A DNA stretch of 64,000 nt from Gorsachius magnificus (GCA_034008185.1 CM067082.1:156681895-156745894), one strand, 5' to 3'; shown: positions 1 through 12,180, numbered from the stretch's first letter. Notes: generated from the letters alone by a model not told the origin. A program made the numbers and translations.

Positions 1-3000
1 TTAGGAGGAGGTAATGTGAGCCTGAGTTTCATTTCATTAAGGGCATGACTCAATTGTCTACATATGGCTCTTTGCCCTGCCCTTGAGCATCCTTCCTTCT
101 AGTTGTCATTCTTAGGAGCCTGAAGGTCTCCCCTGTCCTGTCCACCAGTGTCTTGGACACTCCAGAGCATTTCAAATAAGCATACAGGTTTCTGTGTGTG
201 AACAGCTGCTTTTTAAACCAGGTTTCTACTCAGATACAGATGTCTTCAATTATTTAAATGCATATGAGTCTGACTGAATAAGGAATAATATTCCAAGAAG
301 TTGTTAATTTTTTACAGTAATGAAATCAGAAGAAACAGGTTCAGTTGTTGGCATCAGCACAGGGTTCCTATCCAATAGTGGTTTGGACTATTATGATGCT
401 CATATGAAAAGTACCCAGATAACAAGTTGCTGTGCCTAACCTAATTTCAGAATTACCCCTCTTTATAGTCCCTGTCCTTGCAGCCTTAATTTTCTTTATC
501 AATGTGTTCTTGAAGGAGCCAGTCTGTGCTCTCCGGTGTTGAAAAAAATATTCACATTAACTCATATTTCTAAGACACTGTGTCCTTCCCTCCCCTCCAA
601 AGTAAGAATACTCTGTTCCCTCTTTCAGCTTGCCCTAAAATGCTCCTTCGTTTGTGAAGCTGTTCAACACAAGAGGAAATAATTTTTAGACGACAAATTT
701 CAGTTATTGAAAATTAACTATGCCTTCTAATGTAATTCTGGAACCACAAGAGTGTTGGATATATTTGAAGAAAAGTGACATTGATTCTCTACTTATGAAT
801 GAAACTGAGGGTAGAATTTAGTTCACGGAATTACATACCTAAAAGTTGGTGGTTAGTTTTCCGTGTCTAAATGAGAGCTGAAAAGTCTCAAGTCAGTGGA
901 GATCTAGTCCATAAAATAGGATACCTGTACTTGGCCAGCTAAACGACTCTTCAGATTTCACAAACGGTGCCTAGGACTTGATTCATCTTCTTGAAAATAA
1001 GCATTTAATGCCGTTAGAGCTATGGCTTGGTCATGATAGGGATACCCTGATTCAGAAGGGAATGGGTGTCCTCTACGTTCTATTTCATATTTCAGATAAA
1101 ATGGCTTTAGATGCCTATGGTAAGGCAACCGAACAAGATTCTCAATCTCCTAAATCTCTCATATAGAAACCTGACTATAGGCACTAAATATAGGTGTCTA
1201 GGTCTGTGAGATGAAACCTACCTTGAGAATTGAATGCAAAGTATCTGAGATCAGTCCTTCCACTTTGCATGCTTTAGAAGTGGCCCCGGGAGAGCTTTTC
1301 TCATTTCTGTACTCTGACTGTCTCCTGCCCTCCACATAGGTTTACTTCTCCAAGCTTTTGCAGGCAGAGTCCGTGCTTGCCTTGAATAGGATATGTTTTT
1401 CCATTTTTTTGCAACACAATTTACATTTTATACTTTTTATTAGAGAATAAAACCTAATAATAACAACATTTAAAAAAGCTCACCATTGCTTGTGATTCAT
1501 TCCCCTCCCAAAACCCTACGTGAGTCAAGTCCTAGCAAACTCAAGTCTGGTAGCCACAGCTCATGTGGGGTACTGGACCTGCAGCTCAACTCATCTGCAG
1601 TCCTTTGAACTTCAGCCTCCATCTGACCTTCCCATTGCCTGAGGGGTATTGGGCTCTTTAGTGTCAACAGATTCGGCTGTTGGGATTGAGCACTTTCACT
1701 GCTCGTATCACATCATTGCTCATTTACTAGGTCTTTAGTATCTCCCTCTCCCCCTTCTCCCCTCCTGAAAAAAACCACCTTTGGACCCTAAGGCAATTAA
1801 GTCTCTCAATATATGCATTTGTTTCCCTGTCCCCTCCCAAAATATGAACATTAATTTTCCCAACATGCCAGAAACACTTATGGACCTTCTGTATACCACT
1901 GTTTTTTTAAGATCTGCATAAAGCACCCATTGTAAAAACATCTGTGTCACTATACACAGATGAACAATAATTAGAATAATCATAGCTTGGTCATATGGAG
2001 GTCTAAGCCATTATTATATGCACAAGAACCAGAGGGAGAAATACCCAGGCCAAAATAAACAGATAAATAAAAATGCAGAGTTAATGAGGCAGGGAAAGCT
2101 GACATCGTGAAGGAGAGAAAAAGCTGCCTGAGAAGATTTCCACCATGTATCTGAAAGGTTCACATATTACTATAGGATCTCACAATCAAATCTTTCATAA
2201 ATTTATCCTACCACACAGTGCAGGTCAAGGAAGCTGTCATCAGTAATCGTTTATAAAGGAAAGAAGTGGTTCGGGGGGATCTTAGGGGCTATATTTAAAC
2301 TACAGGCATATGGTTCAGTTGTAGTGACTATAGCGTTGCTGAAAGCCAAAAAAGCAATGCACGGTTTGAAACACGTCCTGTTCAGGGCTGGCAAACTGTT
2401 CCTCCCTTAAAGGTAATGGAGAGAAGCAGCCATGGAGCTGATGAAGAGGTGGAGAGTCTCTCCTTTCACCTGAAATACCTTAACCTGCACCCCTTCCACT
2501 AGCTGTAGTCGTTTTGGACCAGGACTACGGTCCATGTGACCTTTCTACTTTGACTGTACTGAAACTACCCTGTGGTGGGCCTGGCCAGAACTCTCTATGG
2601 TGGTATCTGATTGCCCTAATAGAATAAAAAATGTGTCAGATGCCTTCTGTTGGTTCCCAGTGGGATGCAGGCAATAAGGTTGTTGTGATGGAAGGGGTAA
2701 TATAAAGAAATAGCAGGCATTTACGCCTGCACTTACCATCCCCAAGTAGCCATAGGATGTCTTACTGAGAAAGGGCTGGCCTCCACTCTGGTGTTAAATC
2801 TGCTAATATGTTGGTGAGATAGAAACAGTAAAAATAAAAATTTAAACATCCATCTGTATTGTTTTATTGAATTGATATGAGAAGTATGCTTGCCTACATC
2901 TATACCTGTACCTATAACCATATGTGTATCTGTATCCTTATGCTGTGGGTCATGGGCTGGAGGGAAGTCCATGGAGAGGTCTGGGATGACAATCTGAAAT

Positions 3001-4692
3001 ACAAAACCACCTTTGCAGAGATCCAGGAATATGGCTTGAAGCAGGAAACCAGGGGTTGGAAATGTTATGTTGTGGAAAATCATGTAAATGCACCTACTTA
3101 ACGCATGGTTAGTCACCGTATCCGAGAACGGGGGCCATTTACTGTTCATATTTCAGGTACAATTTGTGCTTTTGATGGCCTGGGATAGCAATAGGAACTG
3201 ATTTACCCACCATCTGGGGCAATGAAGTGTCCTATGCCAGCTAGCAAATGCAACGCACAAGAAGTCTGTTGGTGCTGTTTGTGTTTGTGTGAGTGTTGTG
3301 TAGTCTCTTTGCTCCTTTATTCCAAGAACCTGTCTATTCTAGTTAATCGTCTGATTTCCCATCTCTCTTCCTCTGTTTTAGGATTCCTTGAAGCTATGGA
3401 TTAAATGAGGTCTTGTTTGCAGGTATTGGTAGGAACGGATGGTTAAGTACCATGGTTAAATACCTTTTAGTAAAGAAGGGTTCATCAACAAAAAGAAAGC
3501 ATTACACTACTGTTTGGATAAAGACATGCAATCCTGTATGTCATGACTGACAACGTGGAAGTCCTGCGACCAGAAGATTGCATTGTTCAGGGTAAGGAAC
3601 ACAACCTCAAAATGTACAAGGCAGATCCTGTGAAAAACTCTTAGTAGAAGTTGTCAGAATTGCCCTTTTATCTGCAGTTTAAAGGTATTCAGGTCCTTAA
3701 TTCCCACTGATTCCAGTACTTGTGTACTGGTGTGGAAACACCACTATAAGGGAATAATACCTGAAAGAACTCATACATAAAGACATCTGTCATACTCAAT
3801 TCTACTTATATTTAAACAATATGGTCTACATATTTACAGACTCTGACTGTTGCTGTTTACAATAAATGCTCATGAACCTCTCAGTGTGCTCACAATGAGA
3901 AAACCATTTGTCCATGGCTCAGAAGAAAGAAGCATTGAGGTTTTCCTACACCTGAGGTTCCTCTACCTGAGTATGAGGCTTCTCAGTGCTAGAAGAGAAA
4001 AACCTTGCAGGTGCTACCACTAATCCTTAGCAAAAGGAAATAAAACTGTGGGAATTTCTGTAGAGTGAGAGTGTAGGCAAGGCTAACCAGCAACAGTTGA
4101 ATGCAGCTTCCAATTTGGAAAATGTCTAGCAGCATCGAACAGAAGGTGGTGGGAGGTAGAATAGATGAGAACATTATTTCCCCATGTACTTCATCCTGTC
4201 TTCTTTCATCTAAGTAAAAGAGAGATCAAGTGTTGAGAGGCTAGTCTCTTATATTGTTATAAACTTGAACCACCTCCACTGAGGAACGTGATTTTTGTGT
4301 TCTTTTTACATTGCAGTACTGTTTCTGCTCAAGCAAAGGATGTGCAAAGTACTCTATCTAAACACACCTATTCTAGAGTAAGCAAGGTGTGATCTCACAT
4401 GGCATCCTCTGCTTCAAAGGAATTTGCACAATTTTGCCCTGAGATAAACATGGCCAGCCCAATGCAGGCTATCACTGAACTGTAAGCAACTTGGTGTTGT
4501 AAGGGGTTAAACCTGCACAGAGAAATACACCGTAGAGGAGCCAAACTCGTGTTCACATTTAGCTTGCTCAGTAACTTCATTGGGTATCCTTTGCCTAAGA
4601 CACATCAAATTCACACAGACTTAATGAGGCAATCGGGCTCAGGAGAGTCACTTCAGAGACATGTTATAACATTTTCCAAAGAGGGAGGGGAA
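1..4692. other. Unique non-coding sequence, no gene seen
   Basis: Neither strand has an open frame longer than about 140 codons, and none shows a recognisable domain or a convincing splice-site pair. A short degenerate tract around 2893-2940 cycles through ctgtat/ctatac-like hexamers and is probably decayed simple sequence. No CR1 tail octamers were seen. Conserved non-coding elements could be present but cannot be recognised from a single sequence. Confidence 0.6.
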
Positions 4693-5010
4693 ACGTATAA
4701 TTACTTTAATAGAACTAATACAGATTCAATAAGCAAAATGCTGACAATTACTTAACCACGAAATCTGGAGAAGTTAGCAAAAAAGACACTAGCAATTATT
4801 TAATCATAATGTCTGGAGGCGATACCTATTAGGATATCAGCAATTATTTAACCACATCATCTGGAGAATCCAGTAAATTTGAGCTCTTCTCAGCATATAA
4901 ATGCAGTTTCTAGGGATCTGGTAAAAAAAAAGGGACAGTAACAGTTATTTACTCACAGCGTCTGGAATATCAACACAACTTGCAAATTGGCTTCAGGATT
5001 TGGAGAAACA
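4693..5010. repeat. Decayed minisatellite, ~48-bp unit, five to seven copies
   Basis: A core resembling aattatttaaccac, followed about 10 bases later by tctggaga, recurs with its aatta-type anchor at about 4698, 4746, 4794 and 4842, exactly 48 bases apart. A poorer copy at about 4894 is offset by 5 bases, and another at about 4942 returns to the 48-base step. A doubtful last copy sits near 4983-5006. Central copies agree best and the outer ones are diverged, as expected for an old array with no recent homogenisation. It contains no open frame and no similarity to the CR1 copies. The period was read by eye; the copy number is approximate. Confidence 0.7.
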
Positions 5011-5334
5011 ATCAAGAAATATCATCCCCCAGATCTCCCTGGAGCATGTATACCCATTAATGTAGATCCAAACTCGAGCAGAGGACTCCGATCCCCACAA
5101 AGTAACTGCAGAATTTTTGTCCTTTCTGCAACCAGAGGGGTTTTTCATTGAAACACATTTAAGAGAACCAAATAAACGCATGTTTTAGGATTTTTCATGT
5201 ATCATAAGGTCCCAGGTAAGTCTCTGAAAATTGCTTTTTCTGTTTTTGTATCTGTGTATTAGGCATAAAGTACAGGAGAAGGGCACTGTGGTTGTTTTAA
5301 TGATCTAGTTGCTAACCTGGGGCTTCAAAGGCAC
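5011..5334. other. Unique sequence, nothing recognised
   Basis: This short interval lies between the 48-bp array and a MIR-like segment. It has no reading frame or repeat of note. Confidence 0.5.
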
Positions 5335-5500
5335 AAGATCAATACCCTGCTCTGTGAGACTGTTTCTGGGTCATCATGGCCAAATCACACAAACTGTCTA
5401 TGCCTTCATTCTGCTGAAGAATGATGACAGTGGTGTCCTGCCTTGCAGATCAAGATAATAAAGAGCATGAGAGATGTGAAGTGCACTGCAATAGAAATCT
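5335..5500 (+). mobile_element. Possible ancient MIR-type SINE remnant
   Basis: The segment follows the order of landmarks expected in a MIR/CORE-type SINE: a 'gccaaatcacacaaactgtc' stretch like the conserved loss-of-water 'caaatcactt' box, then 'tgccttcattctgctgaaga', then 'gatcaagataataaagag' and a 'gtgaagtgcactgc' stretch resembling the region just before the MIR 3' end. Similarity is patchy, as expected for an element older than the amniote radiation. This is a by-eye match; an alignment to the MIR consensus would settle it. Confidence 0.35.
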
Positions 5501-6139
5501 GAGAGATATCCAAGACAGTTTGATTGGAAGATGGCAGCTGACCAAGATAAAATGGCTCCCAAAACAGAATTAAAATTGCATCAGCAATACTTTGGGCTGA
5601 ATAATATAAAAAACTGCCAAAAAATGTAAAAGTTTTCCTCTAGGAACTTATCTTTATTTCAGTGAAAGAAGGTCTTCAGTTTATATGGCTTCTGTATCAG
5701 AGCCAGGCTTAAATCCCCAGAAAAAGGGTGCAAATATGAGCAGAGGAGCACCCGAGCCAGATGTGCTGACTTGCGCTTATTAGATATGAAGAGTTTTGTA
5801 TATCATGTGGTTAAAAAAATTACAAAGGACTACAGAATGTGGATTAAATATCCCGATTTCCTTCTAGAGTTGCTGGGAAATGAAGGGAAATGGTTTAAAG
5901 CAAGAGAGATTTAACTCCTAAATGCTTAATTCACCAAAACACATATCAGGTTGCACCTACATTTGGAGGTTGTTCAATTCCCCTTGCTGGAAAAGTTTCC
6001 ACATGGAAAGATCCACAATGCATTTCCATTTCTGGGATGGGATGCATGTGTCACAGCCTATGTCCTGGTAGCACCCATTAGTTCAGTGACCTTCTCATCC
6101 AAAAGCTCCTGTGAAATTTGCAGTAGTGATGTCCCTTAT
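5501..6139. other. Unique sequence upstream of the first CR1
   Basis: No gene is seen. The open frame that begins near 5951 runs into the CR1 reverse-transcriptase remnant. Its first ~60 codons have no CR1 resemblance and are probably a chance extension across the insertion boundary. Confidence 0.5.
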
Positions 6140-7854
6140 TTTGGCTTCTTCAAGTATGTCAGCAGTAAACATAAGACTAGAGGTAATGTGGGACCGCTGC
6201 TGAACGAAATGGGTGCCCTGGTGACAGAAGATACAGAGAAGGCAGAGCTACTGAATGCCTTCTTTTCTTCAGTCTTCACTGTCAAGGCTGGCCCTCAGGC
6301 TCCCCAGTCCTTGCAGGTAAGCGAGCAAGCTTGGAGAAAAGACAACCTTCCCTTGGTCGAGGTGGATCAGGTTAGGGATCTTTTAAGGAAGCTGGACACC
6401 CACAAATCCATGGGCCCCGATGGAATGCACCCATGAGTGCTGAAGGAATTGGCAGACAACATTGCTGAGCCACTTCCATCATCTATGAAAGGTTGTGGAG
6501 AACGGGAGAGGTTCCTGAGGACTGGAAGATAGCCAATGTCACTCCAGTCTTCAAAACGGGCAAGAAGGAGGACCCAGGGAACTACAGGCTGGTTAGTCTC
6601 ACCTCCGTCCCTGGAAAGGTGATGGAACAACTCATTCTGGGTGTCCTCTCCAAGCAAGTAGATGAAAAGAAGATCATCAGGAGTACCCAGCATGGATTCA
6701 CCAAGGGGAAATCCTGCCTGACCAATCTGATAGCCTTATACGATGGCATGACCAGCTGGGTAGATGAAGGGAGAGCAGTGGATGTTGTCTACCTTGACTT
6801 CAGCAAGGCTTTTGACACTGTCTCCCATAACATCCTCATAGGGAAGCTCAAGAAGTATGGGTTGGATGAGTGGACAGTGAGGTGGATTGAGAACTGGCTG
6901 AACGACAGGGCTCAGAGGGTTCTGATCGGCGGGGCAGAGTCCAGTTGGAGGCCAGTAGTTTGTGGAGTTCCCCAGGGCTCAGTACTCGGCCCAGTCTTGT
7001 TCAACTTCATCAATGACCTGGACGAGGGGACAGAGTGTACCATCAGCAAGTTCGCTGATGACACAAAACTGGGAGGAGTGGCTGATACGCCGGAAGGCTG
7101 TGCTGCCATTCAGTGGGACCTGGACAGGCTGGAGAGTTGGGCGGAGAGGAACCTGATGAAATTCAACAAGGGCAAGTGCCGAGTGCTGCACCTGGGGAGG
7201 TTGAACCCCATGCACCAGTACAGACTGGGGGCTGACCTGCTGTAAAGCAGCTCTGCTGAGAGGGACCTGGGAGTCCTGGTGGATGACAAGCTGCCCATGA
7301 GCCAGCAGGGTGCCCTTGTTGCCAAGAAGGCCAATGGCATCCTGGGATGTATTAAGAGGAGCCTGGCCAGCAGGTCGCAGGAGGTTCTCCTCCCCCTCTA
7401 CTCTGCCCTGGTGAGACCCCACCTGGAGTACTGTGTCCAGTTCTGGGCTCCCCTGTTCAAGAAAGATGAGGAACTCCTAGAAAGAGTCCAGAGGAGAGCA
7501 ACTAGGATGATAAAGGGACTGGAGCATCTCCCCTACGAGGAAAGGCTGAGGGAGCTGGGCTTGTTCAGCCTGAAGAAGAGAAGACTGAGAGGGGACCTCA
7601 TCAATACATACAAATATCTCAAGGGTGGGTGTCACGAGGACAGAGCCAGACTCTTCTCAGTGGTGCCAAGTGCCAGGACAAGGGGCAATGGGTACAAACT
7701 GAGACATAAGAGGTTTCAGTTGAAGATGAGGAAAAACTTTTTTACTCTGAGGATGACGGAGCCCTGGCCCAGGCTGCCCAGGGGGGCTGTGGAGTCTCCT
7801 TCTCTGGAGATATTCAAAGCCCGCCTGGATGATGTCCTGGGTAACATGCTCTAG
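6140..7854 (+). pseudogene. CR1 ORF2 reverse transcriptase, broken
   Basis: This is the remnant of the LINE reverse transcriptase that copies CR1 RNA at the target site. Visible motifs in order are: [15 protein letters not shown] (thumb-side entry, from about 6510), [37 protein letters not shown] (first catalytic aspartate), [13 protein letters not shown], and FADDTKLGG with the catalytic Asp pair at 7057-7062. The C-terminal [10 protein letters not shown] and [18 protein letters not shown] blocks are also present. Three lesions are seen. A TGA at 6434-6436 sits where relatives have an arginine CGA, a typical CpG decay. An apparent 1-bp deletion near 6473-6477 shifts the frame. A TAA at 7243-7245 probably replaces GAA. 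Otherwise the frame is open to 7854. The copy cannot make a functional enzyme. Confidence 0.93.
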
Positions 7855-7938
7855 GAGAACCTGCTTTAGCAGGAGGGTTGGACTAGATGATCTCCTGAGG
7901 TCCCTTCCAACCCTTGCCATTCTGGGATTCTATGATTT
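6140..7938 (+). mobile_element. CR1 LINE, 5'-truncated, 1.8 kb, plus strand
   Basis: This is a non-LTR retrotransposon copy containing the 3' half of CR1 ORF2 and the short 3' UTR. It begins abruptly inside ORF2, around the residues reading FFKYVSSKHKTRGN, so the endonuclease domain is absent. It ends in the CR1-specific tail (tccaaccc... attctgggattctatgattt) with no poly(A), as expected for this family. It belongs to the same subfamily as the copy at 44175-44780: both encode the [20 protein letters not shown] stretch and have the 'gaacctgctt' UTR. The 5' boundary is accurate to perhaps 30 bases. Subfamily naming would need a repeat library. Confidence 0.95.
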
Positions 7939-10149
7939 CAGCCATAGATCCTGATCCATTGGAGGTCTTTATAACAGATTGATTGCTGCAAAAATGGCTG
8001 TCAGGGAAAGACTGCTGATGTGTTTCCTTGCACACCTTACACTCCTGCCCTCCATTAGCACTGTGCTCCGGGCAATGAGCAACAGGCAACGTGAGTGTGG
8101 AGGGATTCCTCCCTCCTCTGCCTGTGAAGATATGAAACCCACATCTATAATCTTAGCATCACTTTTTTCTACACAAAAGATGGCCCTTCCACTCCTTGAA
8201 ATTAATAAATGACTTTAAAATGAACAAGGTAAAGTTCAGTATTTTCAACAAGAAAGGCTGACCATCTTCCCAAACTCAGTGACCTTCAGTTACAGAAACC
8301 CCCAGTGAAGTAATGCTCCAAGCTCATAGACTTTCCACTTTCTTGAAGAATTTTTCAGCTTTTGTCCTCCTTGGTGTAGGGAAGGAAGACTTTTTGAAAG
8401 GCAGGAAGGGCCCCAAATACATGCCGTGAGCAAGGAGACAGATTGCTGAAATATTTACTCTACTTATGTGTGTAAATAGGTACTTAACTCCTTGAAGGAC
8501 AGCATGTAAGACTCTTTCCTCTGTATTGTCTGCTCTCTGCTGATTTTATAACTCTTTTTATGATCTTACTCCAAGGCTACTTGGAGTCCTACTGACCTTC
8601 GTTGGCCAGCATTAGTATGAGAGTAATAATAGTGTCATGCTAATAGGAGATAGCAGTCTTGGAATCAGCCATGGTGGAAGCTCAGCGGGACTTTCACTGA
8701 AGCAAAGAGGAGTCATACAAAAGGAGACAGTGTCTCCTTTGCATGCCAAAAGATCCTTCCCCTCTGGCTCCACCACCACCACTTTGGCAATTCACCAGCA
8801 AAGGAGAAGGATGAGCTCCGCAGACAGAGCGGATAACTGAAAATGAGCCTAGGTTTGCTTGCTGTTTGACTCTCTCCTGTGCAACTTTCTCTTCCTCCCC
8901 TCCTTCCTTTTAATCAGATTGCTGTGTTCTCTGGCCCACAGCACACAAAGACAGTATCCTCTAACGATGAGTGCTGTGCTCTGTTCCCTCTCTTCTCTCT
9001 CTGCCACTTAGCACAGTGCTTCTCTGTCAGACACTATTGCTCCCAGATTAAAACAATATATGACAAAATGATACCCGCTGACTATTGACACTGGCAATTA
9101 TATAAGAATTAAATGGGCTGTGTGTTTTGGACGAGCTTCAAAGGCTTGTGGGATTCCCACACATGCTCAGAAAGCTGTGGGGTCCTTTTCAGTTCTCAGA
9201 CATATGGCCACTTCCAAGCCTGCTATTTCCTATTAACATGAAACTATTATTACCCACTTACTAAATGCTTCCTGTCACTATCCAGCCAGGAAAGAGAGCG
9301 TCCAAGATAACAGCATCAGAAACCCCAAGAAAGGGGGCTGGCAGATGGGTCTGTTTCCTAAGGAGCCGTGTCCAGCAAGATTTATCTGACTTTCCGTTCC
9401 CCTGCTGGTGGGTGTGGTTGAAAGGGTGATGTAATTTCTATCAGCGCCGGCTGTTGAGCTAAGCATCTGTCATAACAAGTGTGTGAACTTCTTGCACTGG
9501 CCCAAGGTATTGCACATGCCATGGGAAAAGTTCCTACTCATTAACAGGCAAGTTTTAAACCTGCCACAATCCTCAGACTCCTTCTTGGCTCTTGCTTAGC
9601 AAATTATTTTGCAATGCTAACCCTGAATGCACTTAGACCACTGCATTGGTGTTGGTGGAGAAAAAAGGTACTAAGAATTGTCCTTCCGATAACTTTGTGA
9701 GATGCAAAGGGCTATATAAGTATTTTTATATGACGTCCCTCACTTCAGCTGTTTAATATCTCAGCGGCATTTTGAGGAATGGCATGGAAGGTGAGAAAAA
9801 TGTTATTCTCTTTTTCAAAGTTAAACTGAAGCCTGGATTTTCTGATGTATTCAGATTCATAAGTCTCATGAAACTGGTGAGTGAGGGCAGTTAAGGATGA
9901 AGATCGATGCAGGAAGTACTTTGTGTTGCTCTGCTTTTGCACAGAAACTATCAGGTCTTAGCCACTTTAATGTCTCTCCAACTAAAAGAGGGCATTTAGA
10001 TGCATGCTTTTAGAAAATCTGGTCCTTAAGGATTTGCCTAAGAACATTGTGAAGCCATATAACAAAAGCAGGTCTTGAAGACAATCCTGAAGCTTTTTCC
10101 CACAAGGGATCCTCATGCCTTTGAAATAGATGGAAGTATTCTTCCATTA
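7939..10149. other. Unique non-coding sequence
   Basis: No gene is seen. The open frames here are under 80 codons, lack family motifs and overlap one another on both strands. No CR1 tails and no tandem repeats of note were found. Confidence 0.6.
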
Positions 10150-10440
10150 AGAAAGAAAAAGGAAAAAAAAAGAAAAAAAAAGGAAAAGGAAAAGTAAGAA
10201 AAAAGGAGAAGAAGGAGAAGGAGAAGGAAAAGGAGAAAAAGAAAAAAGAAAAAGATAAAAGGAAAAGAAAAAGAAAGAGAAAGAGAAATAAAAATAAAAA
10301 TAAAAATAAAAATAAAAATAAGAAAAAGAAAAAGAAAAAGAAAAAGAAAAAGAAAAAGAAAAAGAAAAAGAAAAAGAAAAAGAAAAAGAAAAAGAAAAAG
10401 AAAAAGAAAAAGAAAAAGAAAAAGAAAAAGAAAAAGGAAA
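10150..10440 (+). repeat. Homopurine hexanucleotide microsatellite tract
   Basis: About 290 bases are almost pure A and G on the plus strand. The first part is irregular (aaaaagg, gaaggaga and similar). At 10286-10320 the tract becomes (AAAAAT)n, and from about 10320 to 10434 it becomes a near-perfect (AGAAAA)n of roughly 19 copies. The two arrays share a 6-base period and differ by one base, so one probably arose from the other by point mutation followed by slippage. A T-run at about 10441-10453 follows directly. Such tracts tend to be length-polymorphic and hard to sequence, so the exact copy number should be treated cautiously. Confidence 0.95.
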
Positions 10441-10538
10441 ATTTTTTTTTTTTATTCCTAAAGGGCTTTTGGGTTCAGGGCAGCTGGGCCAGAGCTACAC
10501 GGCAGGGGTGTTGATGTGAGCTTTGAGGAGGACCCACC

Positions 10539-11000
10539 ATGGTTTTGATTCAGGCCCCCCATTACGGTTTCAGTGGTCTATGCTGGGACTTTCTGCCCAA
10601 GGGCTGCTTGTGGCCAGGCTCCTCAGAGCACATTGTCCCAGTCCCTCCTGAGCCACACAGCGCGGGACAGATCACCCCTGGCCCTCTGCCCAGGGAAGCA
10701 GGCAGCACCGAGCCAAGAAGCATGGCTTTGCCCTCAATGACTGAGCACATCCCTTCCCAGAGGCCGAGAGCTTCCCTCAAACAGCAGGCTGAGACCATAA
10801 GGCAAACACAGCGGCTCAGCTGCCACCAGCCCTTCTGTTATTCTGTGCTTCTATTCTCGGTCTTGTCTTCCCCCATGTGGACTGTGGGGATTAACCTGGA
10901 TGTTGTCCATGGAGCTCCAACCTCTCTCAGGTCACAGTGCCTCAGTGGTACAAACAAAAATAAAATACAGCCTGCTGATATGGGGAGCAAGAGAAGATAG
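10539..11000 (+). other. Orphan open frame of 153 codons, probably chance
   Basis: This is the longest frame outside the CR1 copies that starts with ATG, and the start context (cccaccATGG) is close to the Kozak optimum. The product would be proline- and serine-rich in its first half, with one mildly hydrophobic stretch (about residues 100-120: FCYSVLLFSVLSSPMW) and a basic end (MGSKRR). I recognise no domain. The local GC content looks higher than its surroundings, which lengthens chance frames. With about 6000 stop-delimited intervals in 64 kb of six-frame sequence, a few frames of this length are expected at random. It lies about 100 bases downstream of the purine tract and has no obvious promoter. 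Confidence 0.12.
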
Positions 11001-12035
11001 ATAGAAATTTCATCACAGCAGTGTCTGTACAGAGGGTTAAAGCACTGGGCAAAATGATCTGTTTAATATCTCAGCCCCCGTGCAGACACGCAGCCTGTTT
11101 CTGAGGTTAACCAGCCAATGCATGACATAACCCTGGCATTACTGCTTCTATTATAGGAAGGCCTTGAGTCTAGGTAAAATCAGGCTTTCCTTATGGCACA
11201 AGGAAGGTATGCATGCAGCAGGAGATGGTCTTCTCGGCACTCTCACCTCATCCCAGGAAAACTGGCAGAGAGACAAGGAGGAGCTGAACCCAGTTGAACC
11301 AAGGTCAGTTGAGGAAGAATGACTAGCACTTTACAACCTTCTACCCACAGTAATACCTATCACGTTAGGGCACAAAATCTTCTTGAAAGAGCTTTTGGGA
11401 ACCTGTTCTTGACCTGCTGTTCTCTGGGACCTCTACCAGCCTTGCTACTACTCTACATATCTCATCCTCTGAGCAGATTTTAATTAAAAGGCAGGAACTG
11501 ATTTGGGTGGGAAAAGGCCTCTTGCCATTTATTCAAGTTATCTCTCATTTGAGCCTCACTTGTCTTTGGTCTATGTGACCCATACCAAAGCCTTATTCTT
11601 CCTGGGTGAGCTTGAATCTCAAAAGGATAAATTTCCAAAGGGGATTTTAGCTACATGATGGCTGAAATCCAACAGACGTTGCTTTGAAATCGTACCCAGT
11701 TGTATATATACCATATTGCTCTTGCAAACAATATATATCTCCACATGCAGAACAAATAATCCAAAATAATACAATATTGCCATAAAAAGTGTTATAATTT
11801 AAAAATCAAGTTTCTCTAAAAAACCTGAAAAGGTTAGATGTTTTCTATAGGACTCCTATGAAAAATCACATTTAAATATGTGAAATGTTCATTGGTTTAA
11901 CTCCACGATAACTCAAGGGGAAATCATGAATAGTAGCAATCACATCCAGGTCAAAAAAGAATTGGCTTTTACACGGCAACCTCTAAGCAGTAAATAAGAC
12001 TGCAACTAGTACTTTAGTCAAATACTGACTAGACA
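11001..12035. other. Unique non-coding sequence
   Basis: No gene or repeat is seen. The stretch 11700-11900 is clearly AT-rich, with ATATAT-type runs but no regular period. Confidence 0.6.
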
Positions 12036-12180
12036 ACTTCATCTCTGGAAATATTCAAGGCCAGGTTGGATGGGGCTCTGAGCAACCTGCTTAAAGATGT
12101 CCCTGCTCACTGCAGGGGGGTTGGCCTAGATGGCCTCTAAAGGTCCCTTCCAACCCAAACCACTCTATGATTCTATAATT
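12036..12180 (+). mobile_element. CR1 LINE 3'-end fragment, plus strand
   Basis: Only the last ~145 bases of a CR1 remain: the end of ORF2 (atctctggaaatattcaagg), the 'gctctgagcaacctgctt' UTR, the 'gggggttggcctagatggcc' stretch and the terminal tail 'tctatgattctataatt'. Severe 5' truncation like this is the usual outcome of CR1 insertion. Confidence 0.92.
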
